NCBI RefSeq assembly: GCF_944377805.1
Contig: NZ_CALWFZ010000021.1
Location: 1 to 36,418 of the forward strand
Direction: 5' to 3'
DNA length: 36,418 bases
Source: an uncultured Mediterraneibacter sp.
GTDB lineage: Bacteria > Bacillota > Clostridia > Lachnospirales > Lachnospiraceae
Shown: one piece after another, positions 8,240-16,465 of the stretch
Layout of the letters: each line of letters starts with the position of its first letter
How positions within the stretch are numbered: position 1 is the first letter of the stretch
Program-made: the position numbers and the translations under genes
The notes under the pieces: model-generated
The model's database searches: none
The model's input: only the letters and a program-made list of their open reading frames with translations
What the model was told of the DNA's origin: nothing

Positions 8240-8971
8240 GTGAATATAAAGGATAAGAAAGGAAGCGTCTGGGAATATATCCCCGTCAGATCCGCATCGG
8301 AATACGGGATACTCCCTCAGAATATTATGGGGGATGTGATGAGGAAAGGATCTTCTCCCATAGGAACGCTTACAAGGACAGATGAAGAAGGAAATATGAA
8401 AAGTCTCACCATATACCCTTTCAAGGAGAAGCTGTCCTTCTTTGAGAAGGTGACGGGCTACATCCCGCATGAAGAAGGGGAAGACAACAAAGAGTATGTC
8501 CGTATTGTCAGACGCTCTGTGCCAAAGACGCTGCTGCCCATCATACTCCTGCTCGTGGTAATTACAGGCGGCATAGCGTTCTACATCCTAAGAGACAGAA
8601 GGCCTGAACTGGATGATTCGGCCGTAGCCTATACGCTGCCTGGAGGAACGGCCAACACAGATCCGACGAAACTGATGATGCCCTATATGACGGAACTTAC
8701 CGTGACAGATGGCGGGAGCGCTAATGTCCTTGTCAATCCTGATGGAAATCAGAGTTATTTCAGATATGTGCTTGTGCTAAATGATTCAGAAGAGGCAGTA
8801 TACCAGAGCGGACTGATCGAGCCGGGAACTGCAATTACCGACTGGGAGCTGGACACAGAACTGGAGCCGGGAGACTACGAGGCGACAATGAGAATAGAGA
8901 CATTCAGTCTCGAAGACTATGAAGAGAGCACAAACGGAGGAAATATGGAGGTCATCCTCCATGTGGAGTAG
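8240..8971 (+). CDS. Membrane protein with extracytoplasmic Ig-like domain (paralog 2)
   Basis: 243 residues, GTG start 9 nt after AAAGGAGG. It has a longer cytoplasmic N-terminal part (about 1-93), one membrane helix (about 95-115: TLLPIILLLVVITGG) and an external domain homologous to the preceding gene's product (AVAYTLPGG, NTDPTKLMMPY, FRYVLVLNDS, VYQSGLIEPG, LEPGDYEATMRI, NGGNMEVILHV). Tandem duplication followed by divergence of the N-termini is the simplest explanation. The cytoplasmic part shows no motif I know. It is 15 nt after the previous stop and overlaps the next gene. Confidence 0.72.
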   Translation: MNIKDKKGSVWEYIPVRSASEYGILPQNIMGDVMRKGSSPIGTLTRTDEEGNMKSLTIYPFKEKLSFFEKVTGYIPHEEGEDNKEYVRIVRRSVPKTLLPIILLLVVITGGIAFYILRDRRPELDDSAVAYTLPGGTANTDPTKLMMPYMTELTVTDGGSANVLVNPDGNQSYFRYVLVLNDSEEAVYQSGLIEPGTAITDWELDTELEPGDYEATMRIETFSLEDYEESTNGGNMEVILHVE

Positions 8972-9488
8972 ATGTATGGTCAGGGGATGCGGAAAGATTC
9001 TGATTCTTCTTATGGCGGTGACGACTGTAACGATGGGCTGCGGCGTTGAAGGCGCGGAAGTGATCGAGGCTTCGGGCGATACGATAGAACTGGGCCAGAT
9101 CACCGTCACGGTTGAGGGCAGAGAGTTCAGAGACCAGGTAGAGCCCGATGAACCGATAGGATACTACAATCTGTATGAAGAACATGAGGGCTACCAATAT
9201 TACGTTATAGCGGGTACGGCTCAGAATCACTCGGGCGGCTCTATCAGCAGCGGCGGCTTTGCCGTGACGGGGGAGACCGGAGGCAAAAGAGAGAATGGAA
9301 AACTCGTATTTATGGATGAAAGCAGGAGCGAATTCGTGGACGAAATCGAGGCGGAAGAGTCGCTGCCGTGCCTGATCTTTGTTCTTACCGGGGAAGAGGA
9401 AGAGCCTGAGAGCGTAAACATCTTTTTTAATGGAAATTACAGAGCCGGGGATGGCAGGCAGTTTGATTACGAAGTAAGATATTCTTGA
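8961..9488 (+). CDS. Small exported protein, possible lipoprotein, DUF4352-like
   Basis: 175 residues from ATG 8961, chosen because GGAGG lies 9 nt upstream; ATG 8976 is an alternative and the in-frame ATG at 8919 lies inside the previous gene. A hydrophobic export segment ends in VTMGC, which could be a weak lipobox (Thr at -3 is unusual). The rest is acidic and beta-rich: YYVIAGTAQNHSGGSI followed by LPCLIFVLTGEEEEPESVNIFFNG recalls telokin-like DUF4352 domains, which are often found on surface lipoproteins. It overlaps the preceding gene by 11 nt and its stop overlaps the -35 box of the ileS promoter, so it ends the operon. Confidence 0.68.
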   Translation: MWSRCMVRGCGKILILLMAVTTVTMGCGVEGAEVIEASGDTIELGQITVTVEGREFRDQVEPDEPIGYYNLYEEHEGYQYYVIAGTAQNHSGGSISSGGFAVTGETGGKRENGKLVFMDESRSEFVDEIEAEESLPCLIFVLTGEEEEPESVNIFFNGNYRAGDGRQFDYEVRYS

Positions 9489-9513
9489 CTATTTCCCGCT
9501 TTCTTTATATAAT
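9485..9513 (+). promoter_or_regulatory. Sigma-A promoter of the ileS operon
   Basis: TTGACT (9485-9490), a 17-bp spacer and TATAAT (9508-9513). The -35 box overlaps the stop codon of the preceding gene. Transcription should begin near 9520, at the start of the T-box leader. Confidence 0.85.
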
Positions 9514-9519
9514 TAGCCT

Positions 9520-9812
9520 TGTATTAATTTGAACAGCAAAGGCTGTGACGGAGACAGTAGGTTTTATGCGAACTTTCCAGCGAGCCGGGGAGGGTGAAAG
9601 CCCGGTATCAGTAGAATATTTCCGAATATCACTCCCGAGCCGCAGCCCCCAAAGCATTGAGTCAATGCACGACAGGTTGAAAAGTAAGGGCTGACGCAGA
9701 TCCGGCGTTAAAGGATACCATATGCGAACCAAAGAAGTTCAAGTATGTTGTAACAGGTGGTTAAAACGAGAGAGATGGCTTTCGTCCTTTTACAGGACGG
9801 GAGCCTTTTTTT
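9520..9812 (+). promoter_or_regulatory. T-box riboswitch leader, isoleucine-specific
   Basis: About 290 nt between promoter and ileS with T-box hallmarks in order: the GA/K-turn motif of Stem I (GTGACGGAGACAGTAGG, 9545-9561), a specifier region GAATATCAC with ATC (Ile codon) at 9628-9630 followed by a purine, the T-box-type sequence AACAGGTGGTT at about 9752-9762, and a terminator at 9777-9812. Uncharged tRNA-Ile is expected to pair with ATC and the T-box bulge and favour the antiterminator, raising ileS expression. The T-box sequence is degenerate relative to AGGGTGGNACCGCG, having TTAAAACG in place of the ACCGCG part. Confidence 0.88.
9777..9812 (+). terminator. T-box intrinsic terminator
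   Basis: GGCTTTCGTCCT pairs with AGGACGGGAGCC around a TTTAC loop, followed by seven T (9806-9812). It is the off-state hairpin of the isoleucine T-box. Confidence 0.88.
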
Positions 9813-9905
9813 CTCCCGGTTTTGATTCAGATTCCGTTCCGAGCAAGAGCGTGTCCGCGATCGATACATGGCTGCGACGGACCGGAGACAGAAAGGAAAA
9901 TCAAT

Positions 9906-12900
9906 ATGTACAGGAAAGTTCCCACAGATATGAATTTTGTCGGCAGGGAAAAGGAAGTAGAAAAGTTCTGGGATGAGAACCATATCTTCGAGAAGAGTAT
10001 TGAGGAGCGTGAAGGATGCCCGGAGTATATATTTTATGACGGACCGCCGACCGCAAACGGTAAGCCTCACATCGGTCATGTACTCACCCGTGTGATCAAG
10101 GATATGATTCCGAGATACCGCACGATGAAGGGATACATGGTGCCGAGGAAGGCGGGATGGGATACCCACGGCCTTCCGGTAGAGCTCGAAGTGGAGAAAG
10201 AGCTGGGGCTTGACGGAAAGGAGCAGATCGAGGAGTACGGTCTGGAGCCTTTCATTGATAAATGTAAGGAGAGCGTGTGGAGATACAAAGGGATGTGGGA
10301 GGATTTCTCCGGTACTGTCGGCTTCTGGGCGGACATGGAGCACCCTTATGTAACCTATCACAACAGCTTCATCGAGTCCGAGTGGTGGGCGTTAAAGCAG
10401 ATCTGGGAGAAAGACCTGCTCTACAAAGGGTTCAAGATCGTTCCCTACTGTCCGAGATGCGGCACGCCGCTGTCAGCTCAGGAGGTGGCGCAGGGATATA
10501 AGGATGTGAAGGAGCGCTCTGCCATCGTCCGCTTTAAAGTAAAAGACGAAGACGCCTATATTCTGGCATGGACGACCACGCCCTGGACGCTGCCGTCCAA
10601 CCTGGCGCTCTGCGTCAATCCGGGGGAGGATTATGCGAAGGTAAAGGCAGCAGACGGCCATATTTATTATATGGCATGCGCTCTGCTTGACACAGTCCTT
10701 GGCAAACCTGGCGGAGAGGAGACGGCTGCTTATGAGATCCTCGAAACGTATAAGGGAACTGATCTCGAGGGCAAAGAGTATGAGCCTCTCTATCAGTGCG
10801 CGGCCGACGCTGCCGCAAAGCAGAATAAGAAAGCTTTCTATGTGACATGCGACACATATGTTACGCTTACAGACGGAACCGGCGTCGTACACATCGCGCC
10901 GGCATTTGGTGAGGACGACGCGAATGTGGGAAGAAGGTATGAACTTCCTTTCGTACAGCTCGTAGACGAGAAGGGAAATATGGCGGAGTCCACTCCATTC
11001 GCAGGGCTGTTTGTAAAGAAGGCAGATCCCGAGGTGCTAAAAGATCTGGACGCGAGAGGTCTGCTCTATGACGCGCCGAAGTTCGAGCACAGCTATCCTC
11101 ACTGCTGGAGATGCGACACTCCGCTGATCTACTATGCGCGTGAGTCATGGTTTATCAAAATGACAGCGGTAAGAGACGATCTCATTGCCAACAATAATAC
11201 GATTAACTGGATCCCCGAGAGTATCGGAAAAGGACGTTTTGGCGACTGGATCGAGAACGTTCAGGACTGGGGTATCAGCCGAAACCGCTACTGGGGAACT
11301 CCGCTGAATATCTGGGAGTGTGAGTGCGGACATATGCACTCTGTCGGAAGCATCGCGGAATTAAAAGAGATGTCCGATAACTGCCCGGACGATATTGAAC
11401 TGCATCGTCCGTACATCGACGGGGTGACGATCAAGTGTCCGAAGTGCGGGGGCGAGATGCACCGCGTGCCGGAAGTGATTGACTGCTGGTTTGACAGCGG
11501 TTCCATGCCTTTCGCGCAGCACCACTATCCTTTTGAAAACAAGGAGCTCTTTGAAGAGCAGTTCCCGGCGGACTTTATCTCCGAAGCGGTGGACCAGACG
11601 AGAGGATGGTTCTACTCACTGCTGGCGATCTCGACGCTGATCTTCAACAAGGCGCCTTATAAGAACGTCATTGTCCTGGGACATGTGCAGGATGAGAACG
11701 GGCAGAAGATGAGTAAGTCCAAAGGAAACGCAGTCGATCCTTTTGACGCCCTGGAGACTTACGGAGCTGACGCGATCCGCTGGTACTTCTATGTCAACAG
11801 CGCGCCCTGGCTGCCCAACCGTTTCCACGGGAAAGCAGTTACAGAAGGGCAGAGGAAGTTTATGGGAACGCTGTGGAACACTTATGCGTTCTTTGTCCTC
11901 TACGCGAATATTGATAACTTTGACGCCACAAAATATACACTGGATTATGATAAACTTTCCGTAATGGATAAATGGCTGCTCTCCAAGATGAACACAATGG
12001 TAAAAGAGGTGGACAACAATCTGGCGGATTACCGTATTCCGGAGGCAGCGCGCGCTCTTCAGGAATTCGTGGACGACATGAGCAACTGGTATGTAAGACG
12101 CAGCCGCGAGCGTTTCTGGGCAAAAGGCATGGAGCAGGATAAGATCAATGCATACATGACATTGTATACAGCTCTTGTGACCGTATCAAAGGCGGCGGCG
12201 CCGATGATTCCGTTTATGACGGAGGAAATCTACCAGAATCTTGTGCGAAGCGTTGACAGGGATGCGCCTGAGAGTATCCATCTGTGCCTCTTTCCGGAAG
12301 TAAGAGAAGAGCAGATCGATCTCGAACTGGAGCAGAACATGGACCGTGTGCTCAAACTCGTTGTTATGGGCCGCGCGTGCCGGAACGCTTCTAATATAAA
12401 GAACCGCCAGCCGATCGGGCAGATGTTCGTAAAAGCAGCGTTTACTCTTCCGGAATTTTATCAGGATATTGTGGCGGATGAACTGAATGTGAAGAATGTT
12501 AAATTTGCTGAAGATGTAAGAGAATTTACTTCATATAGTTTTAAACCGCAGTTAAAGACAGTGGGACCAAAATATGGTAAACTGTTAGGTGGCATCAAAG
12601 CCGCTCTCGATTCTGTGGATGGAAATGCCGCTATGGATGAAGTTAATGACACGGGCGCTCTGAAACTGGATGTAAACGGACAGGAGGTTACTCTGTTCCG
12701 TGAGGATCTCTTGATCGAGACTGCTCAGATCGAGGGGTATGTGTCAGAAAACGACAACGGCATCACTGTTGTTCTCGATACGAACCTGACAGAGGAGCTT
12801 CTTGAAGAGGGCTTTGTACGCGAGATCATCAGCAAAGTACAGACAATGAGAAAAGAAGCGGACTTTGAAGTAATGGACCGTATCCGGGTAACTTATGACG

Positions 12901-13061
12901 GAAGCGAGAAGACAGAAAAGATCTTCGCAAAATACGCAGATCAGATCGCCGGAGAAGTGCTGGCAGACGAAGTGTCTGCGTCAGCGCCGGCAGGCTATGT
13001 AAAGGAGTGGAAGATCAACGGTGAAGCAGTTACAATGGGTGTGGAAAAGGAAGGAAAATAA
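9906..13061 (+). CDS. ileS: Isoleucyl-tRNA synthetase, type 2
   Basis: Charges tRNA-Ile with isoleucine (class I synthetase). 1051 residues from ATG 9906, preceded by AAAGGAAAA; an in-frame ATG at 9822 sits right behind the T-box terminator and has no SD. HIGH motif at 55-58 (PHIGHVL), KMSKS at 601-605 (GQKMSKSKGN), and a CPRCGTPLS segment near the editing domain. Length and the wording of the motifs (DGPPTANGKPHIGH; VNSAPWLPNRFHG) fit the long, eukaryote-like IleRS2 form rather than the roughly 920-residue B. subtilis form. IleRS2 enzymes are often naturally less sensitive to mupirocin, which is family knowledge and not visible here. glgP follows after 4 nt. Confidence 0.96.
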   Translation: MYRKVPTDMNFVGREKEVEKFWDENHIFEKSIEEREGCPEYIFYDGPPTANGKPHIGHVLTRVIKDMIPRYRTMKGYMVPRKAGWDTHGLPVELEVEKELGLDGKEQIEEYGLEPFIDKCKESVWRYKGMWEDFSGTVGFWADMEHPYVTYHNSFIESEWWALKQIWEKDLLYKGFKIVPYCPRCGTPLSAQEVAQGYKDVKERSAIVRFKVKDEDAYILAWTTTPWTLPSNLALCVNPGEDYAKVKAADGHIYYMACALLDTVLGKPGGEETAAYEILETYKGTDLEGKEYEPLYQCAADAAAKQNKKAFYVTCDTYVTLTDGTGVVHIAPAFGEDDANVGRRYELPFVQLVDEKGNMAESTPFAGLFVKKADPEVLKDLDARGLLYDAPKFEHSYPHCWRCDTPLIYYARESWFIKMTAVRDDLIANNNTINWIPESIGKGRFGDWIENVQDWGISRNRYWGTPLNIWECECGHMHSVGSIAELKEMSDNCPDDIELHRPYIDGVTIKCPKCGGEMHRVPEVIDCWFDSGSMPFAQHHYPFENKELFEEQFPADFISEAVDQTRGWFYSLLAISTLIFNKAPYKNVIVLGHVQDENGQKMSKSKGNAVDPFDALETYGADAIRWYFYVNSAPWLPNRFHGKAVTEGQRKFMGTLWNTYAFFVLYANIDNFDATKYTLDYDKLSVMDKWLLSKMNTMVKEVDNNLADYRIPEAARALQEFVDDMSNWYVRRSRERFWAKGMEQDKINAYMTLYTALVTVSKAAAPMIPFMTEEIYQNLVRSVDRDAPESIHLCLFPEVREEQIDLELEQNMDRVLKLVVMGRACRNASNIKNRQPIGQMFVKAAFTLPEFYQDIVADELNVKNVKFAEDVREFTSYSFKPQLKTVGPKYGKLLGGIKAALDSVDGNAAMDEVNDTGALKLDVNGQEVTLFREDLLIETAQIEGYVSENDNGITVVLDTNLTEELLEEGFVREIISKVQTMRKEADFEVMDRIRVTYDGSEKTEKIFAKYADQIAGEVLADEVSASAPAGYVKEWKINGEAVTMGVEKEGK

Positions 13062-13065
13062 TACG

Positions 13066-15537
13066 ATGTTCAGCAAAAGATTTGAGAAAGAGACATTTAA
13101 GCAGACAGTAAAGGAGAACATCAGAAACCTTTACAGAAAAACGATAGAGGAAGCGACGCCCCAGCAGGTGTTCCAGGCAGTTTCCTACGCGGTAAAGGAC
13201 GTCATCTTCGACGACTGGTTCGCGACACAGAAAGTATATGACGAGGCGGACGCAAAGACCGTTTACTATATGTCAATGGAATTTCTGATGGGCAGGGCGC
13301 TCGGCAACAACCTGATCAATATGACGGTGTACAAAGAGGTAAAAGAGGCCCTCGATGAACTGGGGCTTAACCTGAATGTGATCGAGGACCAGGAGCCCGA
13401 CGCGGCTCTTGGAAACGGCGGACTCGGAAGACTGGCCGCATGTTTCCTCGATTCTCTGGCAACGCTGAATTATCCGGCGTACGGATGCGGTATCCGTTAC
13501 CGCTACGGCATGTTCAAACAGAAGATCGAGAACGGCTATCAGGTAGAGGTGCCGGATAACTGGCTCAAAGAGGGCAATCCTTTTGAGCTGCGCAGGGAGG
13601 AATACGCGAAGGAAGTTCGCTTCGGCGGGAACATCCGCTTCGAGAAAGATCCCGAGACAGGAAAAGATATTTTTATCCAGGAAAACTATGAGTCTGTTCT
13701 CGCGATCCCCTATGACATGCCGATCGTCGGATACGGCAACCATGTGGTGAACACACTGCGCGTGTGGGACGCGAAAGCGATCACGGACTTTAAGTTAGAT
13801 GAGTTCGACAGAGGAAACTACCACAAGGCGGTAGAGCAGGAAAATCTTGCCAGACTGATCGTTGACGTTCTCTATCCGAACGATAACCACTATTCCGGAA
13901 AAGAGCTCCGTCTGAAACAGCAGTATTTCTTTATTTCGGCAAGCCTTCAGGCTCTGATCGCGAAATATAAGAAGAAACACAGCGATATTCGCAAGCTTTA
14001 TGAGAAAGTCGTGATTCAGATGAACGACACCCACCCCACGGTGGCAGTTCCCGAGCTGATGCGCCTTCTGATCGACGAGGAGGGACTGACATGGGAAGAG
14101 GCATGGGATGTAACGTCGAAAACCTGTGCGTACACGAACCACACGATCATGGCGGAGGCGCTTGAGAAATGGCCCCTTGATCTGTTTTCACGTCTTCTGC
14201 CCCGTATTTACCAGATCGTACAGGAGATTGACCGCCGCTTTGTGATCAAAGTCCGCGAAATGTATCCGGGCAACGAAGACAAAGTAAAGAAGATGGCCAT
14301 TATCATGGACGGACAGGTGCGGATGGCCAACATGGCGATCATCGCGGGATTCTCCGTAAACGGCGTGGCGAAACTCCACACAGAGATCCTGAAACATCAG
14401 GAGCTCAAAGATTTCTGCGAGATGATGCCCGAGAAGTTCAACAACAAGACGAACGGCATTACCCAGAGACGTTTCCTTGCCCACGGCAATCCGCTGCTGG
14501 CTGACTGGATCACGGATAAGATCGGAGACGGCTGGGTTACGGATCTCTCACAGATCGCGAAGCTTAAGCCTTATGTGGACGATGAAAATGCGAGACGCGA
14601 GTTTATGGAGATCAAGTATAAAAATAAAGTACGCCTTGCAAAATATATCAAAGAGCACAACGGAATTGACGTTGACCCGAGATCTATTTTCGATGTTCAG
14701 GTAAAACGCCTTCACGAGTACAAGCGTCAGCTTCTTAATATTCTGCATATTATGTATCTGTACAATCAGATCAAAGAACATCCTGAGATGTCCTTCTACC
14801 CGAGAACATTTATCTTCGGAGCGAAAGCGGCGGCAGGATACCTCCGCGCGAAGGAGACAATCAAGCTGATCAACTCAGTGGCCGATGTGGTGAACAATGA
14901 CCGCAGCATCAACGGCAAGCTCAAAGTCGTATTTATCGAGGACTACCGCGTATCCAACGGAGAGATTATCTTCGCGGCGGCGGATGTCAGCGAACAGATC
15001 TCGACAGCTTCCAAAGAGGCGTCCGGAACCGGCAATATGAAATTTATGTTAAACGGAGCGCCCACACTCGGAACAATGGACGGCGCCAACGTGGAGATTG
15101 TACAGGAAGTAGGCGGGGATAACGCGTTTATCTTCGGACTGAGTTCAGAAGAAGTCATCAGCTATGAGAAGAACGGCGGATACAATCCCCAGGATATTTA
15201 CTTTAATGACTGGGAGCTCAAGAGGGTAGTCGATCAGCTTATGGATGGAACCTACTCGCACGGTGATCACAACATGTATGTGAATCTGTATAACTCTCTT
15301 CTCAATACCCAGTCAACCGACCGGGCGGATATGTACTTTATTCTGAAAGACTTCCGCTCTTACGCGGACGCTCAGAAGCGGGTGGAGGAAGCATACAGAG
15401 ACCAGCAGAGATGGTCGAAAATGGCGATGACACAGACCGCGTGCAGCGGCAAGTTCTCTTCCGACCGTACCATTGAGGAGTATGTAAAAGACATCTGGCA
15501 CCTGAAAAAAGTAGAAGTTACACCTGAAGAAGAATAG
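13066..15537 (+). CDS. glgP: Glycogen/maltodextrin phosphorylase (GT35)
   Basis: Releases glucose-1-phosphate from alpha-1,4-glucans using PLP as cofactor. 824 residues, the usual size of the family. The N-terminal signature TVYYMSMEFLMGRALGNNL and the C-terminal PLP site EASGTGNMKFMLNGAPTLGT are intact, with Lys659 as the PLP-binding lysine; NGGLGRLAACFLDS is also present. ATG 13066 is chosen because GGAAGGAAAAT precedes it; the upstream in-frame ATG (13021) lies inside ileS. It is 4 nt behind ileS and 11 nt before the next gene, so it is probably co-transcribed with the synthetase and may share its T-box control. Confidence 0.96.
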   Translation: MFSKRFEKETFKQTVKENIRNLYRKTIEEATPQQVFQAVSYAVKDVIFDDWFATQKVYDEADAKTVYYMSMEFLMGRALGNNLINMTVYKEVKEALDELGLNLNVIEDQEPDAALGNGGLGRLAACFLDSLATLNYPAYGCGIRYRYGMFKQKIENGYQVEVPDNWLKEGNPFELRREEYAKEVRFGGNIRFEKDPETGKDIFIQENYESVLAIPYDMPIVGYGNHVVNTLRVWDAKAITDFKLDEFDRGNYHKAVEQENLARLIVDVLYPNDNHYSGKELRLKQQYFFISASLQALIAKYKKKHSDIRKLYEKVVIQMNDTHPTVAVPELMRLLIDEEGLTWEEAWDVTSKTCAYTNHTIMAEALEKWPLDLFSRLLPRIYQIVQEIDRRFVIKVREMYPGNEDKVKKMAIIMDGQVRMANMAIIAGFSVNGVAKLHTEILKHQELKDFCEMMPEKFNNKTNGITQRRFLAHGNPLLADWITDKIGDGWVTDLSQIAKLKPYVDDENARREFMEIKYKNKVRLAKYIKEHNGIDVDPRSIFDVQVKRLHEYKRQLLNILHIMYLYNQIKEHPEMSFYPRTFIFGAKAAAGYLRAKETIKLINSVADVVNNDRSINGKLKVVFIEDYRVSNGEIIFAAADVSEQISTASKEASGTGNMKFMLNGAPTLGTMDGANVEIVQEVGGDNAFIFGLSSEEVISYEKNGGYNPQDIYFNDWELKRVVDQLMDGTYSHGDHNMYVNLYNSLLNTQSTDRADMYFILKDFRSYADAQKRVEEAYRDQQRWSKMAMTQTACSGKFSSDRTIEEYVKDIWHLKKVEVTPEEE

Positions 15538-15548
15538 GAGGTATTTTT

Positions 15549-16391
15549 ATGAATTATGATTACAGTTATGGCTATGAATATGATTTTGACCGCCCCATGA
15601 ACAGCTACGCCGGCGCGGAGCCTGTTTTCGCGGTGGTTATGACGATCTATCTGGTAATCATTGCGGCAGTGTTGATCTTTTCCCTTGTAAGTTATATATT
15701 TCATTCTGTCGGGATGTACACTATCGGAAAGCGTATGGGGAAAAAGTATCCGTGGCTTGCGTTTATCCCCTTTGCCAGAGACTACTTCCAGGGCGACCTG
15801 GCAGGCGAGATTCTGCTGAAGAATAAGAAGATCAAGAGTCCGGGCATCTGGAACCTGATCCTGCCGTTTATTTATAGTGCAGTCTTAGGCGTGATTATAG
15901 TCATCTTCTTTGTGGGAGTCATTCTCGCAGTGATCGCGGCTGAGCAGCCAGGGAACACGGCTGCCATGATGGGAAGCTTTACGGGAGTGCTGATGCTTTA
16001 TATCCTGATCTTTGTAGTTGCTCTCGCGTACGCGGCGTTCTATATGACGCTTAAAATCCTGATCAATAAGCAGATATATGAGTGCTTTACTACAGGCAGC
16101 ATGCCGCTGGTACATTCTGTACTTTCGTCGGCGCTTCCTCTCTATGAGGCGATCTGCTTCTTCGTGCTGAGAAACCGTGATTTCACCCCGGGACATGAGC
16201 CGCACATTGCGCCGCCTCCGGCGCCGTCCGTGCCGCCTGTACCGCCTGTGCCGCCTGTGCCGCCTGCCCACCAGGCAGACCCGGTACCCCCGGCTCATCA
16301 TACTGATCCGGCGCCGCCTGTACATCCTGCGGAGCAGCCACCTGCACAGGAGCCCAAAGCGCCGGTTCAACCGGACAATAAACCGGAGTAA
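15549..16391 (+). CDS. Polytopic membrane protein with proline-rich C-terminal tail
   Basis: 280 residues; SD AGGAGG 10 nt upstream. A Tyr-rich start (NYDYSYGYEYDF) is followed by about four hydrophobic segments (about 28-50, 95-123, 137-160 and a weaker one near 185-205). A cytoplasmic-looking loop between the first two contains GKRMGKKYPWLAFIPFARDYFQGDLAGE, a pattern I have seen in uncharacterised Clostridia membrane proteins. The tail (about 220-280) is Pro/Ala/His-rich with four VPP repeats and may bind partners or span the wall. Last gene of the ileS-glgP run; no function is assigned. Confidence 0.75.
   Translation: MNYDYSYGYEYDFDRPMNSYAGAEPVFAVVMTIYLVIIAAVLIFSLVSYIFHSVGMYTIGKRMGKKYPWLAFIPFARDYFQGDLAGEILLKNKKIKSPGIWNLILPFIYSAVLGVIIVIFFVGVILAVIAAEQPGNTAAMMGSFTGVLMLYILIFVVALAYAAFYMTLKILINKQIYECFTTGSMPLVHSVLSSALPLYEAICFFVLRNRDFTPGHEPHIAPPPAPSVPPVPPVPPVPPAHQADPVPPAHHTDPAPPVHPAEQPPAQEPKAPVQPDNKPE
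16230..16265 (+). repeat. Four 9-bp tandem repeats encoding Val-Pro-Pro
   Basis: GTGCCGCCT, GTACCGCCT, GTGCCGCCT and GTGCCGCCT in direct succession inside the proline-rich tail. Such repeats can change copy number by slippage without breaking the frame. Confidence 0.85.
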
Positions 16392-16400
16392 ATACAGTAC

Positions 16401-16418
16401 AGACCTCACCTGAGGTCT
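16401..16418. promoter_or_regulatory. Perfect 8-bp dyad between operons
   Basis: AGACCTCA (16401-16408), CC, then TGAGGTCT (16411-16418). The dyad has near-minimal spacing and lies just upstream of the terminator-like hairpin and of spoIID. It could be a dimeric regulator's operator or an RNA hairpin at the end of the ileS operon; its short loop makes the DNA-operator reading at least as likely. Confidence 0.45.
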
Positions 16419-16427
16419 GAGACAGAG

Positions 16428-16465
16428 CAGCCCTTCATATATTAAAATATGGAGGGCTGTTTTTT
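16428..16465 (+). terminator. Terminator hairpin carrying the spoIID Shine-Dalgarno
   Basis: CAGCCCT-T-CATAT (16428-16440) pairs with ATATG-G-AGGGCTG (16447-16459) around ATTAAA, followed by T6 (16460-16465) and directly by the ATG of spoIID at 16466. It looks like an intrinsic terminator for the upstream operon. GGAGGG at 16451-16456, 9 nt before the ATG, is the only visible ribosome site for spoIID and is part of the 3' arm, so read-through transcripts would hide it. Confidence 0.82.
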
